Source: Rhodospirillaceae bacterium (GTDB lineage Bacteria; Pseudomonadota; Alphaproteobacteria; Dongiales; Dongiaceae). From it: a stretch of DNA of 64,000 nucleotides. Numbering within the stretch: position 1 is the first letter of the stretch; the number at the start of each line of letters is the position of its first letter. The notes beneath the pieces are model-generated. The model made no database searches and was not told the origin of the DNA. It was given only the letters and a program-made list of their open reading frames with translations. Made by a program: the position numbers and the translations under genes. Below are positions 29,704 to 39,127 of this stretch, piece after piece. Location of the stretch: assembly GCA_016712715.1 (NCBI GenBank), contig JADJQM010000001.1:1073001-1137000 (forward strand). The letters are read 5' to 3'.

Positions 29704-30364
29704 ATTCCTTGGGAGGCGGCTCAAATCCTTCCTCTGGCGCTATTTTCCACGCTTTAAGTTCTAACGAAATTAGTCCCTCTGCCCGAACCAATTCGTAATA
29801 TCGAAATAGATATCGCGCTGAGCGCCACTTTTCTCCAAGGTGATCACGTCGTAAATGCGCACTGATGGGCCATTCATCACAGCCTGCGCTTTCCACGTCC
29901 ACCCCGAAAAAAAAGAAGCCAACGATCAAGTGTTCTGTGCGAATTCCTGCCGATTCGCTATGAGCATCGGGGAGAAAGATTGCGCGCTCCCGGGATGAAC
30001 CGTCAGCGCCGTCCACGCGAGGAAGCCCTCTGGAATATTTTTGCTCAAGCAGGTCTTCTATCTTCTGAAGCGCGTCGCTTGCGGCAGTATTTCCACGTTC
30101 GGCAGATCTTGCGATCCAAAAACGCGCAGCTAAAACCTCTTGCTCAAGGCCCAATCCCTTCAAGTACATGAGGCCGACGGCATACTCTGCGTCGGCGTCA
30201 CCTGTCTCAGCGAGTGGCAACAACAGTGCGTGTGCTTTCTGGAAATCGCCTTTCTCAAAAGCATCAAGACCGCTGCTCGTATCAGCAGATGCGGACGAAA
30301 CTAGAAGAAAACACATTGCTCCGAACGAGAGGTTGATAACGACCCGATATAACTGGAGTGACAT
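29627..30364 (-). CDS. Exported Sel1-like repeat protein with REP-derived tail
   Basis: 245 residues with an N-terminal signal peptide (cleavage near SSASADT). Residues about 30-105 hold Sel1/TPR-like repeats: FEKGDFQKAHALLLPLAETG, DAEYAVGLMYLKGLGLE and AARFWIARSAERGNTAA. Such solenoids mediate protein-protein contacts in the periplasm. The last 25 residues (from about SLSPSLTRGS) are translated from the REP-like repeat, so the native C-terminus was probably replaced. The middle part is not recognised. Confidence 0.6.
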   Translation of the reverse strand: MSLQLYRVVINLSFGAMCFLLVSSASADTSSGLDAFEKGDFQKAHALLLPLAETGDADAEYAVGLMYLKGLGLEQEVLAARFWIARSAERGNTAASDALQKIEDLLEQKYSRGLPRVDGADGSSRERAIFLPDAHSESAGIRTEHLIVGFFFFGVDVESAGCDEWPISAHLRRDHLGEKWRSARYLFRYYELVRAEGLISLELKAWKIAPEEGFEPPPKESLSPSLTRGSTVAVDSVDHRGKPRG

Positions 30365-30512
30365 CTATTTTCCCGCGAGCAGTTGCCAAAGGGGCATGGG
30401 ATTTTACCGGCGAGTGCGATACGATCAAATTCGGCAAAAAATTGCAATCACGATGCATACCGGGCAATCACATTGACTTGGTCAGCGGATCAAGCTCGGA
30501 TGACGAGGTGGT

Positions 30513-31736
30513 TCAGGACGCGGTCACTCGCTCACGCCGCCACCCAAACAGCAGCGCCAGGGCGATCAGCACCACCGGCACGATCGCACCGCGCAGCACC
30601 CAATCCCAGCCGAAGGCCTGCTCGACGGTGCCGGCGATGAAGGAACAGACCGCCACGCCGGAGAAGACCATGCAATCGTTGAAGGCCTGGATCTTCGCCC
30701 GCTCCGACGGCCGGTAGCATTTGGTGAGCTGGCTGGTGCCGGACACATAGAGGAAATTCCAGCCGAGCCCCAGCAGCACAAGCGCCAGCCAGAAATGGTG
30801 GATGTCGATGCCGGCCATGCCCATGGCGATGCAGCCGGCATAGCAGAGGACCCCGGCGGCCATGACCTTGAACTCGCCCACTCGTCGGATGATATGCCCG
30901 GTAACAAAGCTGGGCGCGAACATCGCCAGCACATGGCCCTGGATGACGAAGGCGATGCCGGTCTTGAGATCGAAGCCGCAGAAGCGCATGGCAAGGGGTG
31001 TCGCCGTCATCACGAAGGACATCACGCCATAGCCCAGCATGGCCGCGACGATCGCGGAAAGGGCGCGCGGTTGCAGCACGATCTCGAGGAGAGGCCGCGA
31101 CGCTGCCGGCTTCACCCCATCCCTGCCGGCGGCCTTGTCGTCGGCCATCGGCGGCAGATGGAGCGGCAATAACAGCAGCACCACCAATACCGAGAGACCG
31201 ACGATAAAAACGAAGCCGCCGGTGAAGAGATGGGGCGCCAGGAAATCCTGCCCCGCCTTCGACAATTCGGGGCCAAGCACGGCAGCGATGACACCGCCCG
31301 CCATAACCAGCGAAATCGCCTTGGGCCGGAACGCATCGTCGGCCGCTTCCGCCGCGGCAAAGCGGTAGAACAGCGTGAAGGCTGCGGAGATTCCGAAGAT
31401 CGTGTTGCCAACCGTGAACAGCCAGTAGCTGGCGATGTAGGAACCGGCCGCCATGACGAGGCCGCCCAGGATGCCGATGAGGGCGCCGATGATGAAGCCT
31501 TGCTTGCGGCCGATGCGCTTCATCAGAAAGGAGGCCGGAAAGGTGGTGAGCATGGTGGCGATGAACTGGCAGGCGAGCGGCAATGTCGCCCAGCCCTTGT
31601 CCGCGGCCAGCATCTGGCCGGTGAGGGCCGAGGTGACGATCATGATGGAGTTGCAGATCATCGCGGTGGCCTGCGCCATGGCCAATACGAAGACGGCGCG
31701 GTGCGCGCTGACGACCGGCAGGGGTGCTGCGGTCAT
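30513..31736 (-). CDS. MFS transporter
   Basis: 407-residue major facilitator with about 12 membrane helices. The family motif between helices 2 and 3 is FLMKRIGRKQGFIIGALIG; a hydrophilic central loop (MADDKAAGRDGVKPAASR) separates the halves. The substrate is unknown; the sequence resembles the drug:H+ antiporter type. The start ATG overlaps the FliL-like stop as ATGA, so the two are co-translated. Confidence 0.88.
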   Translation of the reverse strand: MTAAPLPVVSAHRAVFVLAMAQATAMICNSIMIVTSALTGQMLAADKGWATLPLACQFIATMLTTFPASFLMKRIGRKQGFIIGALIGILGGLVMAAGSYIASYWLFTVGNTIFGISAAFTLFYRFAAAEAADDAFRPKAISLVMAGGVIAAVLGPELSKAGQDFLAPHLFTGGFVFIVGLSVLVVLLLLPLHLPPMADDKAAGRDGVKPAASRPLLEIVLQPRALSAIVAAMLGYGVMSFVMTATPLAMRFCGFDLKTGIAFVIQGHVLAMFAPSFVTGHIIRRVGEFKVMAAGVLCYAGCIAMGMAGIDIHHFWLALVLLGLGWNFLYVSGTSQLTKCYRPSERAKIQAFNDCMVFSGVAVCSFIAGTVEQAFGWDWVLRGAIVPVVLIALALLFGWRRERVTAS

Positions 31737-32173
31737 TTATAGACCTGCATGTCCCGGATATAGATCTTGTAGAAGGTGCCGGCGCCGAACTTCTCCTCCG
31801 CCATCTTGGTCAGCCGCTGTTCCAGAAAGACCCGGTCGAAGCCGCCCTGCTCTACCATCTTGCGCGGCAGCAGGCTGTGGAGTTCCGTGACGATGGCGTC
31901 GCTCAGGCGCGGCATGCGCTCCGTCACCAGGGCCTGCTTCTCGGGCGCATCGAAGACCAGGGAGATCAGGAAATCAATGCGCTGGGTCGATTTGTTGTTC
32001 TTGATGATCGAGATGGAAATCAGCGGCAGATCAATCTGCGAGAGGACCGGCGGGGGCACTTCCTCGACGACCGGGGCGCCGTCTTCGGGTGGCTTCAAGA
32101 AGAACCACCACACCGCCGCGGCGCCACCGCCGAGCAGGAGCAGGATCACAAGGAGGATGATGATTTTCTTCAT
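31733..32173 (-). CDS. fliL: FliL-family membrane protein
   Basis: 146 residues: one N-terminal membrane helix (KKIIILLVILLLLGGGAAAVWW) and a periplasmic domain whose later part (RIDFLISLVFDAPEKQALVTERMPRL..., ending FYKIYIRDMQVY) fits the FliL family. FliL supports the flagellar stator. No other flagellar genes lie in the window, so a stator-related role is assumed from family only. The frame is open far upstream, but the ATG at 32173 begins the membrane helix and has AGGTG upstream. Confidence 0.62.
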   Translation of the reverse strand: MKKIIILLVILLLLGGGAAAVWWFFLKPPEDGAPVVEEVPPPVLSQIDLPLISISIIKNNKSTQRIDFLISLVFDAPEKQALVTERMPRLSDAIVTELHSLLPRKMVEQGGFDRVFLEQRLTKMAEEKFGAGTFYKIYIRDMQVYK

Positions 32174-32263
32174 GCACCTACCGGAACGCGCCGGGATTGA
32201 TTTCGGGCAACGCGACAGCCCCTCTACACGAACGCACTGATTCCCCGAAAGCAGAGGATTTTC

Positions 32264-32872
32264 ATTGCCATAGGCGCCGTCATCTTCGACTTCGGCAATG
32301 TCCTCGTCGGCTGGGACCCGGAAAATCTCTATCGCCGGCTGATCCCGGACCCCGAGGCGCGCCGCGCGTTCCTGCGCGATGTCTGCAGCCCGGCCTGGAA
32401 CCTGGAACAGGATCGCGGCCGCAGCTGGGCCGAGGCGATCGCGCAGTTGAGCGCAGAGCATCCGCAGCATGCGCCGCTGATCGAAGCCTTCCACGCATGC
32501 TGGGACGAGATGGTGTCAGGGCCGGTCGCCGAAGGTCATGACATTCTGGAGAGGGTGGTCGCCGCAGGCATCCCGGCCTATGGCCTCACCAATTGGTCGG
32601 CGGAGACCTATGACACGCGTCAGCATCATCTGCCCTTCGTGAAGCACATGGAATATGTCGCCGTTTCCGGGCATCTCAAGATGGTGAAGCCGGACCCGGC
32701 GATCTATCACCATCTCCTGGAGCAGATCGACCTGCCGCCGGCGCAATGCGCCTTCATCGACGACAATCCGGCCAACATCGAGGCCGCACGCAGGCTCGGC
32801 ATAAAGGCAGTGCATTTCCGCAATGACGGGACGGCGCTGGAGGAACTACGGGGATTGGGGTTGGGGATTTGA
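32264..32872 (+). CDS. HAD-superfamily phosphatase, apparent AUU start
   Basis: 202-residue HAD-IA hydrolase. Motif I AVIFDFGNVLVGWD, motif II GLTNWS, motif III Lys in MVKPDPAIYH and motif IV FIDDNPANIEAA are all present. It resembles small sugar-phosphate phosphatases of the YihX type; the substrate is unknown. No ATG, GTG or TTG exists in frame before codon 62 (32447), which would delete motif I. The ATT at 32264, giving xAIGAVIFDFGNVL with AGAGGA six bases upstream, is the best start. A CTG at 32237 is the alternative. Confidence 0.78.
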   Translation: MAIGAVIFDFGNVLVGWDPENLYRRLIPDPEARRAFLRDVCSPAWNLEQDRGRSWAEAIAQLSAEHPQHAPLIEAFHACWDEMVSGPVAEGHDILERVVAAGIPAYGLTNWSAETYDTRQHHLPFVKHMEYVAVSGHLKMVKPDPAIYHHLLEQIDLPPAQCAFIDDNPANIEAARRLGIKAVHFRNDGTALEELRGLGLGI

Positions 32873-32879
32873 TCTAAAT

Positions 32880-32909
32880 CGTCATGGTCCGCCTTCGCGG
32901 ACCATGACG
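32880..32909. repeat. Perfect hairpin between convergent genes
   Basis: CGTCATGGTCCGC and GCGGACCATGACG form a perfect 13-bp stem with a CTTC loop, between the HAD and thiL stops. There is no T tract on either side. It may serve as a bidirectional terminator or be a member of a dispersed palindromic repeat family. Confidence 0.65.
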
Positions 32910-32915
32910 CAATAG

Positions 32916-33905
32916 CTAGAAATGCCGAAAGCCGCTGCTGCCGATTTCAAGCGCGGCGCCGTCGCGGTCGATGACATCGACACCCCGGCCAGAGACGATG
33001 TCGCCGATCACAGTGAGCGGTACATCGAGTTCGGCGGCGAGGCCGAGGAGATCGGCGACCGCATCGGGTGATGCGGTGAGCAGCAGTTCGTAATCATCAC
33101 CGCCGGTGAGGAGCAGCGGCAGCAGGTCCGGTTGATCGGCGAGGATCGCCGCCGCCGGGTCAGAGAGCGGCACATCGGTGGCGCGCAGGATGGCGCCGAC
33201 GCCGGAAGCCTCGGCGATATGGGTGAGATCGGCCACCAACCCATCGGACACATCCATCATGGCGTGGACATGGCCGGTCCCGAGCAAGGCCTGACCAAGG
33301 GTCACGCGCGGTTGCGGCAGGTGATAGCGATCGCTCAAGAAATGCCGGTCATCCGCCGGTGCATCCAGGAATTCGTGGCGCAGTACTTTGAGACCAAGCG
33401 CGCCATCGCCGATGGTGCCGGAGACCAGCACGACGTCGCCCGGTTTCGCGCCGTTGCGGCGCAGCGCACGGCCCGTGGGCACGGAACCGATGGCGGTGAG
33501 CGACAAAGTGAGCGGCCCGGGGGTTGCGACCGTGTCGCCGCCCATCAGGCCCAGCCCGAATTCCGCCTGGTCGGCGGCAAGGCCGCGGGTGAAGGCCGCG
33601 ACCCAGGCCTCGTCGATATCGGGCGAGAAGGCAGTCGCCATCAGATAACCGAGGGGGGTCGCACCCTTGGCGGCGAGATCGGAGAGATTGACGCGCAGCA
33701 TCTTGCGGGCGACGAGATCAGGCGGGTCCTCTGGGAGGAAGTGGATCCCGGCTACCAGGGCGTCTACGGTCAGGACCAGTTCCTGGCCCGGTGGCGGCGT
33801 CAGGGTGCAGGCGTCGTCGGTGAGGCCAAGGGCGCCGGGCATGCCGGCCGCCAGCGGCGCGAAGTAGCGCGCGATGAGGTCGAACTCACCCGGTAGTCTT
33901 GCCAC
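32916..33905 (-). CDS. thiL: Thiamine-monophosphate kinase
   Basis: Phosphorylates thiamine monophosphate to the coenzyme thiamine diphosphate. About 330 residues. N-terminal GEFDLIARYFAPLA, LTDDACTL, TVDALVAGIHFLP and LSDLAAKGATPLGYL, central GLMGGDTVATPG and C-terminal LLTGGDDYELLLT are the ThiL pattern. The start is taken as the GTG at 33905, overlapping the nusB end; the frame is open further upstream but not family-like there. Terminal gene of the nrdR-rib-nusB-thiL run. Confidence 0.93.
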   Translation of the reverse strand: MARLPGEFDLIARYFAPLAAGMPGALGLTDDACTLTPPPGQELVLTVDALVAGIHFLPEDPPDLVARKMLRVNLSDLAAKGATPLGYLMATAFSPDIDEAWVAAFTRGLAADQAEFGLGLMGGDTVATPGPLTLSLTAIGSVPTGRALRRNGAKPGDVVLVSGTIGDGALGLKVLRHEFLDAPADDRHFLSDRYHLPQPRVTLGQALLGTGHVHAMMDVSDGLVADLTHIAEASGVGAILRATDVPLSDPAAAILADQPDLLPLLLTGGDDYELLLTASPDAVADLLGLAAELDVPLTVIGDIVSGRGVDVIDRDGAALEIGSSGFRHF

Positions 33906-34416
33906 CGCGTCCCGTTCCGATCTCACCCGGGCGCAGGGACTGCGCCAGCTTGTCGAGGACACCATTGGTCATGCCGGTTTCCTTCTCGCCGAAGAAGGCG
34001 TCGGCCACGGCCACGTATTCGCTTATGACAACCTTGGGCGGCACGTCCTGGCGATGGGCCAGTTCGAAGGCGCCACAGCGCATGATGGCGCGCAGGATCG
34101 ATTCCAGCCGCTCGACACGCCATTCGTCGGAGATGACGGCGGAGAGCATGTCATCAAGTTCGGACACACCGGACGCCACACCCCGGACCAGCTCGGCAAA
34201 GAGCTTGCGGTCGGCCGGCGGCAATTCGGCATCCTCGCCCTCCTGGGGGCGGCGAGCGATGCGGTGGACGCTGAATTCGGAGATGATCACATCCGGCTTG
34301 GCGCCGGTCTGTTCCCACTGGTAAAGCGCCTGGACGGCGGCCAAACGCGCCGCCCGGCGTTCCAGCGCCAATTGCTGGCTGCGTTCCTTGGCCGAGAGGG
34401 CTTTTTCCTCGGCCAT
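33886..34416 (-). CDS. nusB: Transcription antitermination factor NusB
   Basis: RNA-binding protein that with NusE supports rRNA antitermination. 176 residues. The helical family pattern is visible: RRAARLAAVQALYQWE, then SAVISDEWRVERLESILRAIMRCGAFEL and the C-terminal EYVAVADAFFGEKETGMTNGVLDKLA. ATG 34416 is one base after the ribH stop codon region, and thiL overlaps its end, so translation of all three is coupled. Confidence 0.95.
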   Translation of the reverse strand: MAEEKALSAKERSQQLALERRAARLAAVQALYQWEQTGAKPDVIISEFSVHRIARRPQEGEDAELPPADRKLFAELVRGVASGVSELDDMLSAVISDEWRVERLESILRAIMRCGAFELAHRQDVPPKVVISEYVAVADAFFGEKETGMTNGVLDKLAQSLRPGEIGTGRGGKTTG

Positions 34417-34417
34417 C

Positions 34418-34873
34418 TCAGGACACCAGACGCTTGCGCGCGGCAATCAGGCTGAGGGCAGCGAGGGCGGCCCCGCCACCCTTGTCGAGTTCGTTGGCCT
34501 TGGCGCGAACCCAGGCCTGCGCGTCATTCTCGCAGGTGAGGATGCCGTTGCCGATGCAGAGGCCAAAATCGGTGGCAAGCGTCATGAGGCCACGGGCGCT
34601 CTCGTTGCAGACGGTCTCGTAATGGGTAGTCTCGCCCCGGATGACACAGCCCAGCGCCACGAAACCGTCGAAGGGCTTCTTCATCTTTCCGGCCTCGGCT
34701 GCGAGATGGGCCAGGCGGATGATGGCTGGGATCTCCAGCGCGCCAGGAACGGTGAAGCGTTCATAGGTGGCGCCGACCGTGGTCAAGGCGCGCTCGGCAC
34801 CTTCCCACAGGGCGTCCGAGAGGTCCTCATAGAAGCGGGCCTCAATAACCATGATATGTGGCTTAGCGGTCAT
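34418..34873 (-). CDS. ribH: 6,7-dimethyl-8-ribityllumazine synthase
   Basis: Penultimate step of riboflavin synthesis, forming lumazine from the pyrimidine intermediate and dihydroxybutanone phosphate. 151 residues. Family motifs: VPGALEIPAIIRL, FVALGCVIRGETTHYE and GILTCENDAQAWVRA. It lies between ribE and nusB; the ribBA gene that often sits just upstream is not here. Confidence 0.95.
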   Translation of the reverse strand: MTAKPHIMVIEARFYEDLSDALWEGAERALTTVGATYERFTVPGALEIPAIIRLAHLAAEAGKMKKPFDGFVALGCVIRGETTHYETVCNESARGLMTLATDFGLCIGNGILTCENDAQAWVRAKANELDKGGGAALAALSLIAARKRLVS

Positions 34874-34959
34874 AATTCCTAAACTCTGAAGGGATTGTTG
34901 GCGCCTTCTTAGCGGCTTCGGTCGGCAAGGTCGAGGATCGCTTTAGTTTCCGTCCCCGC

Positions 34960-35554
34960 TTAGTTTCCATCCTGGCCCAAGAGCCGTGCCACATAGCGGG
35001 CGATGAGGTCGATCTCGAGATTGACCCGCTGGCCGACCATGGCCTTGCCGAGATTGGTGGCCTCGCGGGTGATCGGGATAAGGCAGACACCGAAGCGCCG
35101 ACCGGCCACCTCGTTCACGGTGAGCGACACGCCGTCGATCGTGACCGACCCTTTGGAGGCGATATATTTTGCCAGATTTTCAGGGGCTTCGATGGTCAAC
35201 CTCAAGCTGCCTCTGTCTTCAGCGGCGACCACCACCGTGCCAATACCGTCGACATGGCCAGCCACGATATGACCGCCCAGTTCGTCGCCGACCTTGGTCG
35301 GGCGTTCAAGATTGATGCGGTGTCCTACCTGCCAATCCTTCAGCGTGGTGACGTTGAGGGTCTCCTGCGCCGCCTCGAAAGCCAGCCAATCCGGCCCCTT
35401 TTCGACCACGCTGAGGCAGCAGCCATTGCAGGCGACCGAGGCGCCAAGGGCGATATCGGCCGTATCATAGGTGGTGACGATCTCAAGGCGCGTGACGGCG
35501 CCCTGCCGCAGCGACCGGACGGTGCCGAGGTCGGTCACGATTCCAGTAAAACAT
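34960..35554 (-). CDS. ribE: Riboflavin synthase alpha subunit, start disrupted by one extra T
   Basis: Dismutates two lumazines into riboflavin and the pyrimidine precursor. Two tandem lumazine-binding repeats are present: CNGCCLSVV and IVAGHVDGIG, then DGVSLTVNEV and NLEIDLIARYVARLL. The conserved N-terminus MFTGIVTDLG is encoded but out of frame: ATG at 35554 is followed by TTTT (35551-35548) where TTT would read M-F-T-G-I-V-T-D. As written, the uninterrupted frame starts only at GTG 35538 and lacks the first five residues. An extra T by sequencing error is the likely reason for an essential gene. Confidence 0.9.
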
Positions 35555-35597
35555 ATTTCAATATCCGTGTCTTAGCCGATCAACCGAATCTCGAAGC

Positions 35598-36725
35598 TCA
35601 GGTGCTGCGGCGATAAAAGGCGACGCCATCCGGCCCGGCCCGTTGCTCGGACAGAAGCGCAAAACGCTGGGCCCGGTCAAGCTGCGCCCTGCCCAGTTCG
35701 CCGATACCAGCCATGCCGTCATCGCCGATCACAAGGGGCGCCTGGAACCAGGCGAGGCGGTCGACGAGATCGGCTGCCAGCAGACTGGTAGCGAGATTGG
35801 CACCGCCCTCGACCAGCAGGCGGGTGAGGCCCCGCTCACCCAGAACCTTGAGAACGGCCGCAAGGTCGACCCGCCCGGACTTGCCCGTCGGCAGCTGGAT
35901 GAGGGTGACGCCGGCCTCGCGATAGGGCGCCAGTTTCTCGGGCGCGTGGTCGGCCCCGGTCACCAGCCAAGTCGGATGGCGGGTCTGGTTGGCGACCAGC
36001 CCGGCCGACAGCGGCAGGCGCAACCGACTGTCGAGGACGATACGGACCGGCGAACGCTCGTCCAAACCGGGGAGGCGGCAGGTGAGTTCCGGGTCGTCGG
36101 CCAAGGCGGTGCCGGATCCCACCAGGATCGCGTCATGGGTCGCCCGCAGCAGGTGGCCGATTGCGCGGGCGGAAGGGCCGGTGATCCATTTGCTTTCCCC
36201 CGACAGGGTGGCGATCTTGCCGTCCAGGGAGGTGGCGAGTTTCAGGGTGACAAGCGGCCGGCCCAGGGCGATCCGGGTGAAGAAGCCAGCATTGAGCTCC
36301 CGCGCTTCCTCTTCCAGGACACTCTCCAGGATCTCGATCCCGGCGGCTTTGAGGATGGCGATGCCGCCACCGGCGACGCGGGGGTCGGGGTCACCGGTCG
36401 CAATGACACAGCGCCTGATGCCTGCCGCCACCAGTGCCTCGGCACAAGGCGGCGTCTTGCCGTGATGGGCACAGGGTTCGAGGCTGACATAGGCGGTGGC
36501 GCCGCGGGCCTTGTCGCCCGCTTGGTCGAGGGCCTGGGCTTCGGCATGCGGCCTGCCACCCGGCTGGGTAAAGCCGCGCGCGACCAAGCGGCCATCCGGG
36601 TCGACGAGGACGCAGCCGACGCTGGGATTTGGCCAGGTCCGGCCAAGCCCGCGGCGAGCAAGGCCCAGCGCCGCGCCCATATGGGCACGGTCGCTATCGG
36701 TGGCGACGTTAGTCGTTCTCGCCAC
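35598..36725 (-). CDS. ribD: Bifunctional riboflavin deaminase/reductase RibD
   Basis: Two consecutive steps of riboflavin synthesis: deamination, then reduction of the ribosylamino-pyrimidine. 375 residues. The N-terminal deaminase has the zinc site GGRPHAEAQAL and SLEPCAHHGKTPPC; the C-terminal reductase has TLKLATSLDGKIA, WITGPSARAIGHLLRA and LLVEGGANLATSLL. The GTG at 36725, overlapping nrdR, gives a full N-terminal helix; ATG 36680 is a shorter alternative. Confidence 0.93.
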   Translation of the reverse strand: MARTTNVATDSDRAHMGAALGLARRGLGRTWPNPSVGCVLVDPDGRLVARGFTQPGGRPHAEAQALDQAGDKARGATAYVSLEPCAHHGKTPPCAEALVAAGIRRCVIATGDPDPRVAGGGIAILKAAGIEILESVLEEEARELNAGFFTRIALGRPLVTLKLATSLDGKIATLSGESKWITGPSARAIGHLLRATHDAILVGSGTALADDPELTCRLPGLDERSPVRIVLDSRLRLPLSAGLVANQTRHPTWLVTGADHAPEKLAPYREAGVTLIQLPTGKSGRVDLAAVLKVLGERGLTRLLVEGGANLATSLLAADLVDRLAWFQAPLVIGDDGMAGIGELGRAQLDRAQRFALLSEQRAGPDGVAFYRRST

Positions 36726-37167
36726 CGAGCTTGCCGATGAAGGTCTCGAAATCCTTGGCTTCGCGGAAATTGCGATAGACCGAGGCAAAGCGCACATAGG
36801 CCACCTTGTCGAGGCTGGCCAGGGCGTCCATGACGGCTTCGCCGATCATCGAAGTCGGCACTTCGCTTTCGCCGGAGCTTTCCAGGCGACGGACGATGCC
36901 GTTCACCACCCGCTCGAGCCGCTCGGCATCGACCGGGCGCTTCCGGAGCGAGGTCTGCATCGAGCGCATCAGCTTTTCGCGTTCAAAGGGTTCGCGCTGC
37001 CCATTGCTTTTCACCACCACGAGCTCGCGCAGCTGCACGCGCTCGAAGGTCGTAAACCTGGCGCCGCAATTGCCGCATTGGCGGCGGCGTCGGATCGCGG
37101 CGTTGTCGTCGGTCGGCCGCGAATCCTTCACCTGGGTGTCTTCATTGCCGCAGAACGGGCAGCGCAT
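36709..37167 (-). CDS. nrdR: Transcriptional repressor NrdR
   Basis: Zinc-ribbon and ATP-cone repressor of ribonucleotide reductase genes. 152 residues. It begins MRCPFCGNEDTQVKDSR with the second zinc pair CGNCGARFTTFE; the ATP cone starts at VVVKSNGQREPFEREKL. Location between glyA and ribD is usual for alphaproteobacteria. Confidence 0.96.
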   Translation of the reverse strand: MRCPFCGNEDTQVKDSRPTDDNAAIRRRRQCGNCGARFTTFERVQLRELVVVKSNGQREPFEREKLMRSMQTSLRKRPVDAERLERVVNGIVRRLESSGESEVPTSMIGEAVMDALASLDKVAYVRFASVYRNFREAKDFETFIGKLGGEND

Positions 37168-37194
37168 ATTTCCCCTCTTCCCCTTTTACCCCGA

Positions 37195-38499
<1,305 letters not shown>

Positions 38500-38559
38500 T
38501 CTCTTAACCTTTCCTGGCCATCGCCTGGCGCTTCTGATTGCCGCCGGCTCACGCCAAAC

Positions 38560-38991
38560 CTATCCCAGCTTGGCGACGCGATTTTGGTGACGGCCACCTT
38601 CGAATTCTGTCCCAAGAAACACCTGCAAGCAGTCCCGAGCGACATCGACGCCGGTCGTCCGGCCGCCTAAGCACAGGACATTGGCGTTGTTGTGCCAGCG
38701 GGCGAGATAGGCGGTCAGGTGATCGTGGCACAAGGCGGCACGGATATGGGGGTGGCGATTGGCAGCGATCGAAATGCCGATGCCGGACCCGCAGATGAGG
38801 ATACCGCGTGTCGCCGGACCCGATTTCAGGGCCTGCGCCATCTTCACGGCAAAATCAGGATAGTCGACCGAGGCCGGGCCATCGGTGCCAAGGTCGAGCG
38901 GCTCGAAGCCGAGCCGTTCAAGCTCCTGCTTCAATTGGGTTTTCAGGTCAAACCCGCCATGGTCGCTGGCGATCGCGATCTTCTCAGCCAT
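38560..38991 (-). CDS. rpiB: Ribose-5-phosphate isomerase B
   Basis: Pentose phosphate enzyme interconverting ribose 5-phosphate and ribulose 5-phosphate. 143 residues. Motifs: IAIASDHGGFDLK, SVDYPDFA, GILICGSGIGISIAANR (catalytic Cys) and HNNANVLCLGGR. ATG 38991 follows GGGAAC. It is upstream of glyA, a pairing common in alphaproteobacteria. Confidence 0.94.
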   Translation of the reverse strand: MAEKIAIASDHGGFDLKTQLKQELERLGFEPLDLGTDGPASVDYPDFAVKMAQALKSGPATRGILICGSGIGISIAANRHPHIRAALCHDHLTAYLARWHNNANVLCLGGRTTGVDVARDCLQVFLGTEFEGGRHQNRVAKLG

Positions 38992-39127
38992 GTTCCCGGT
39001 ATCTCGACGGCCCAATATGCAAGATGCCTGAACCCGCCGGGCGCGGCGAGTTCAGGCGGGACCACCATATAGCCGGGCCGGGGTCCGCGCCAACCACAAA
39101 CTATGCCGTGGAGAGCGGTTGACCGCG

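Noticed and set aside
29700..29745. EEGFEPP in the translated Sel1-like gene as a sign of an overlapping tRNA
   Set aside because: This string often comes from antisense tRNA T-arms, but no acceptor or anticodon stems could be folded here.
30476..30510. Half copy of the REP-like repeat (GGATCAAGCTCGGATGACGA)
   Set aside because: Only one degenerate arm is visible and no partner arm was found, so it was mentioned with the full repeat rather than listed as a feature.
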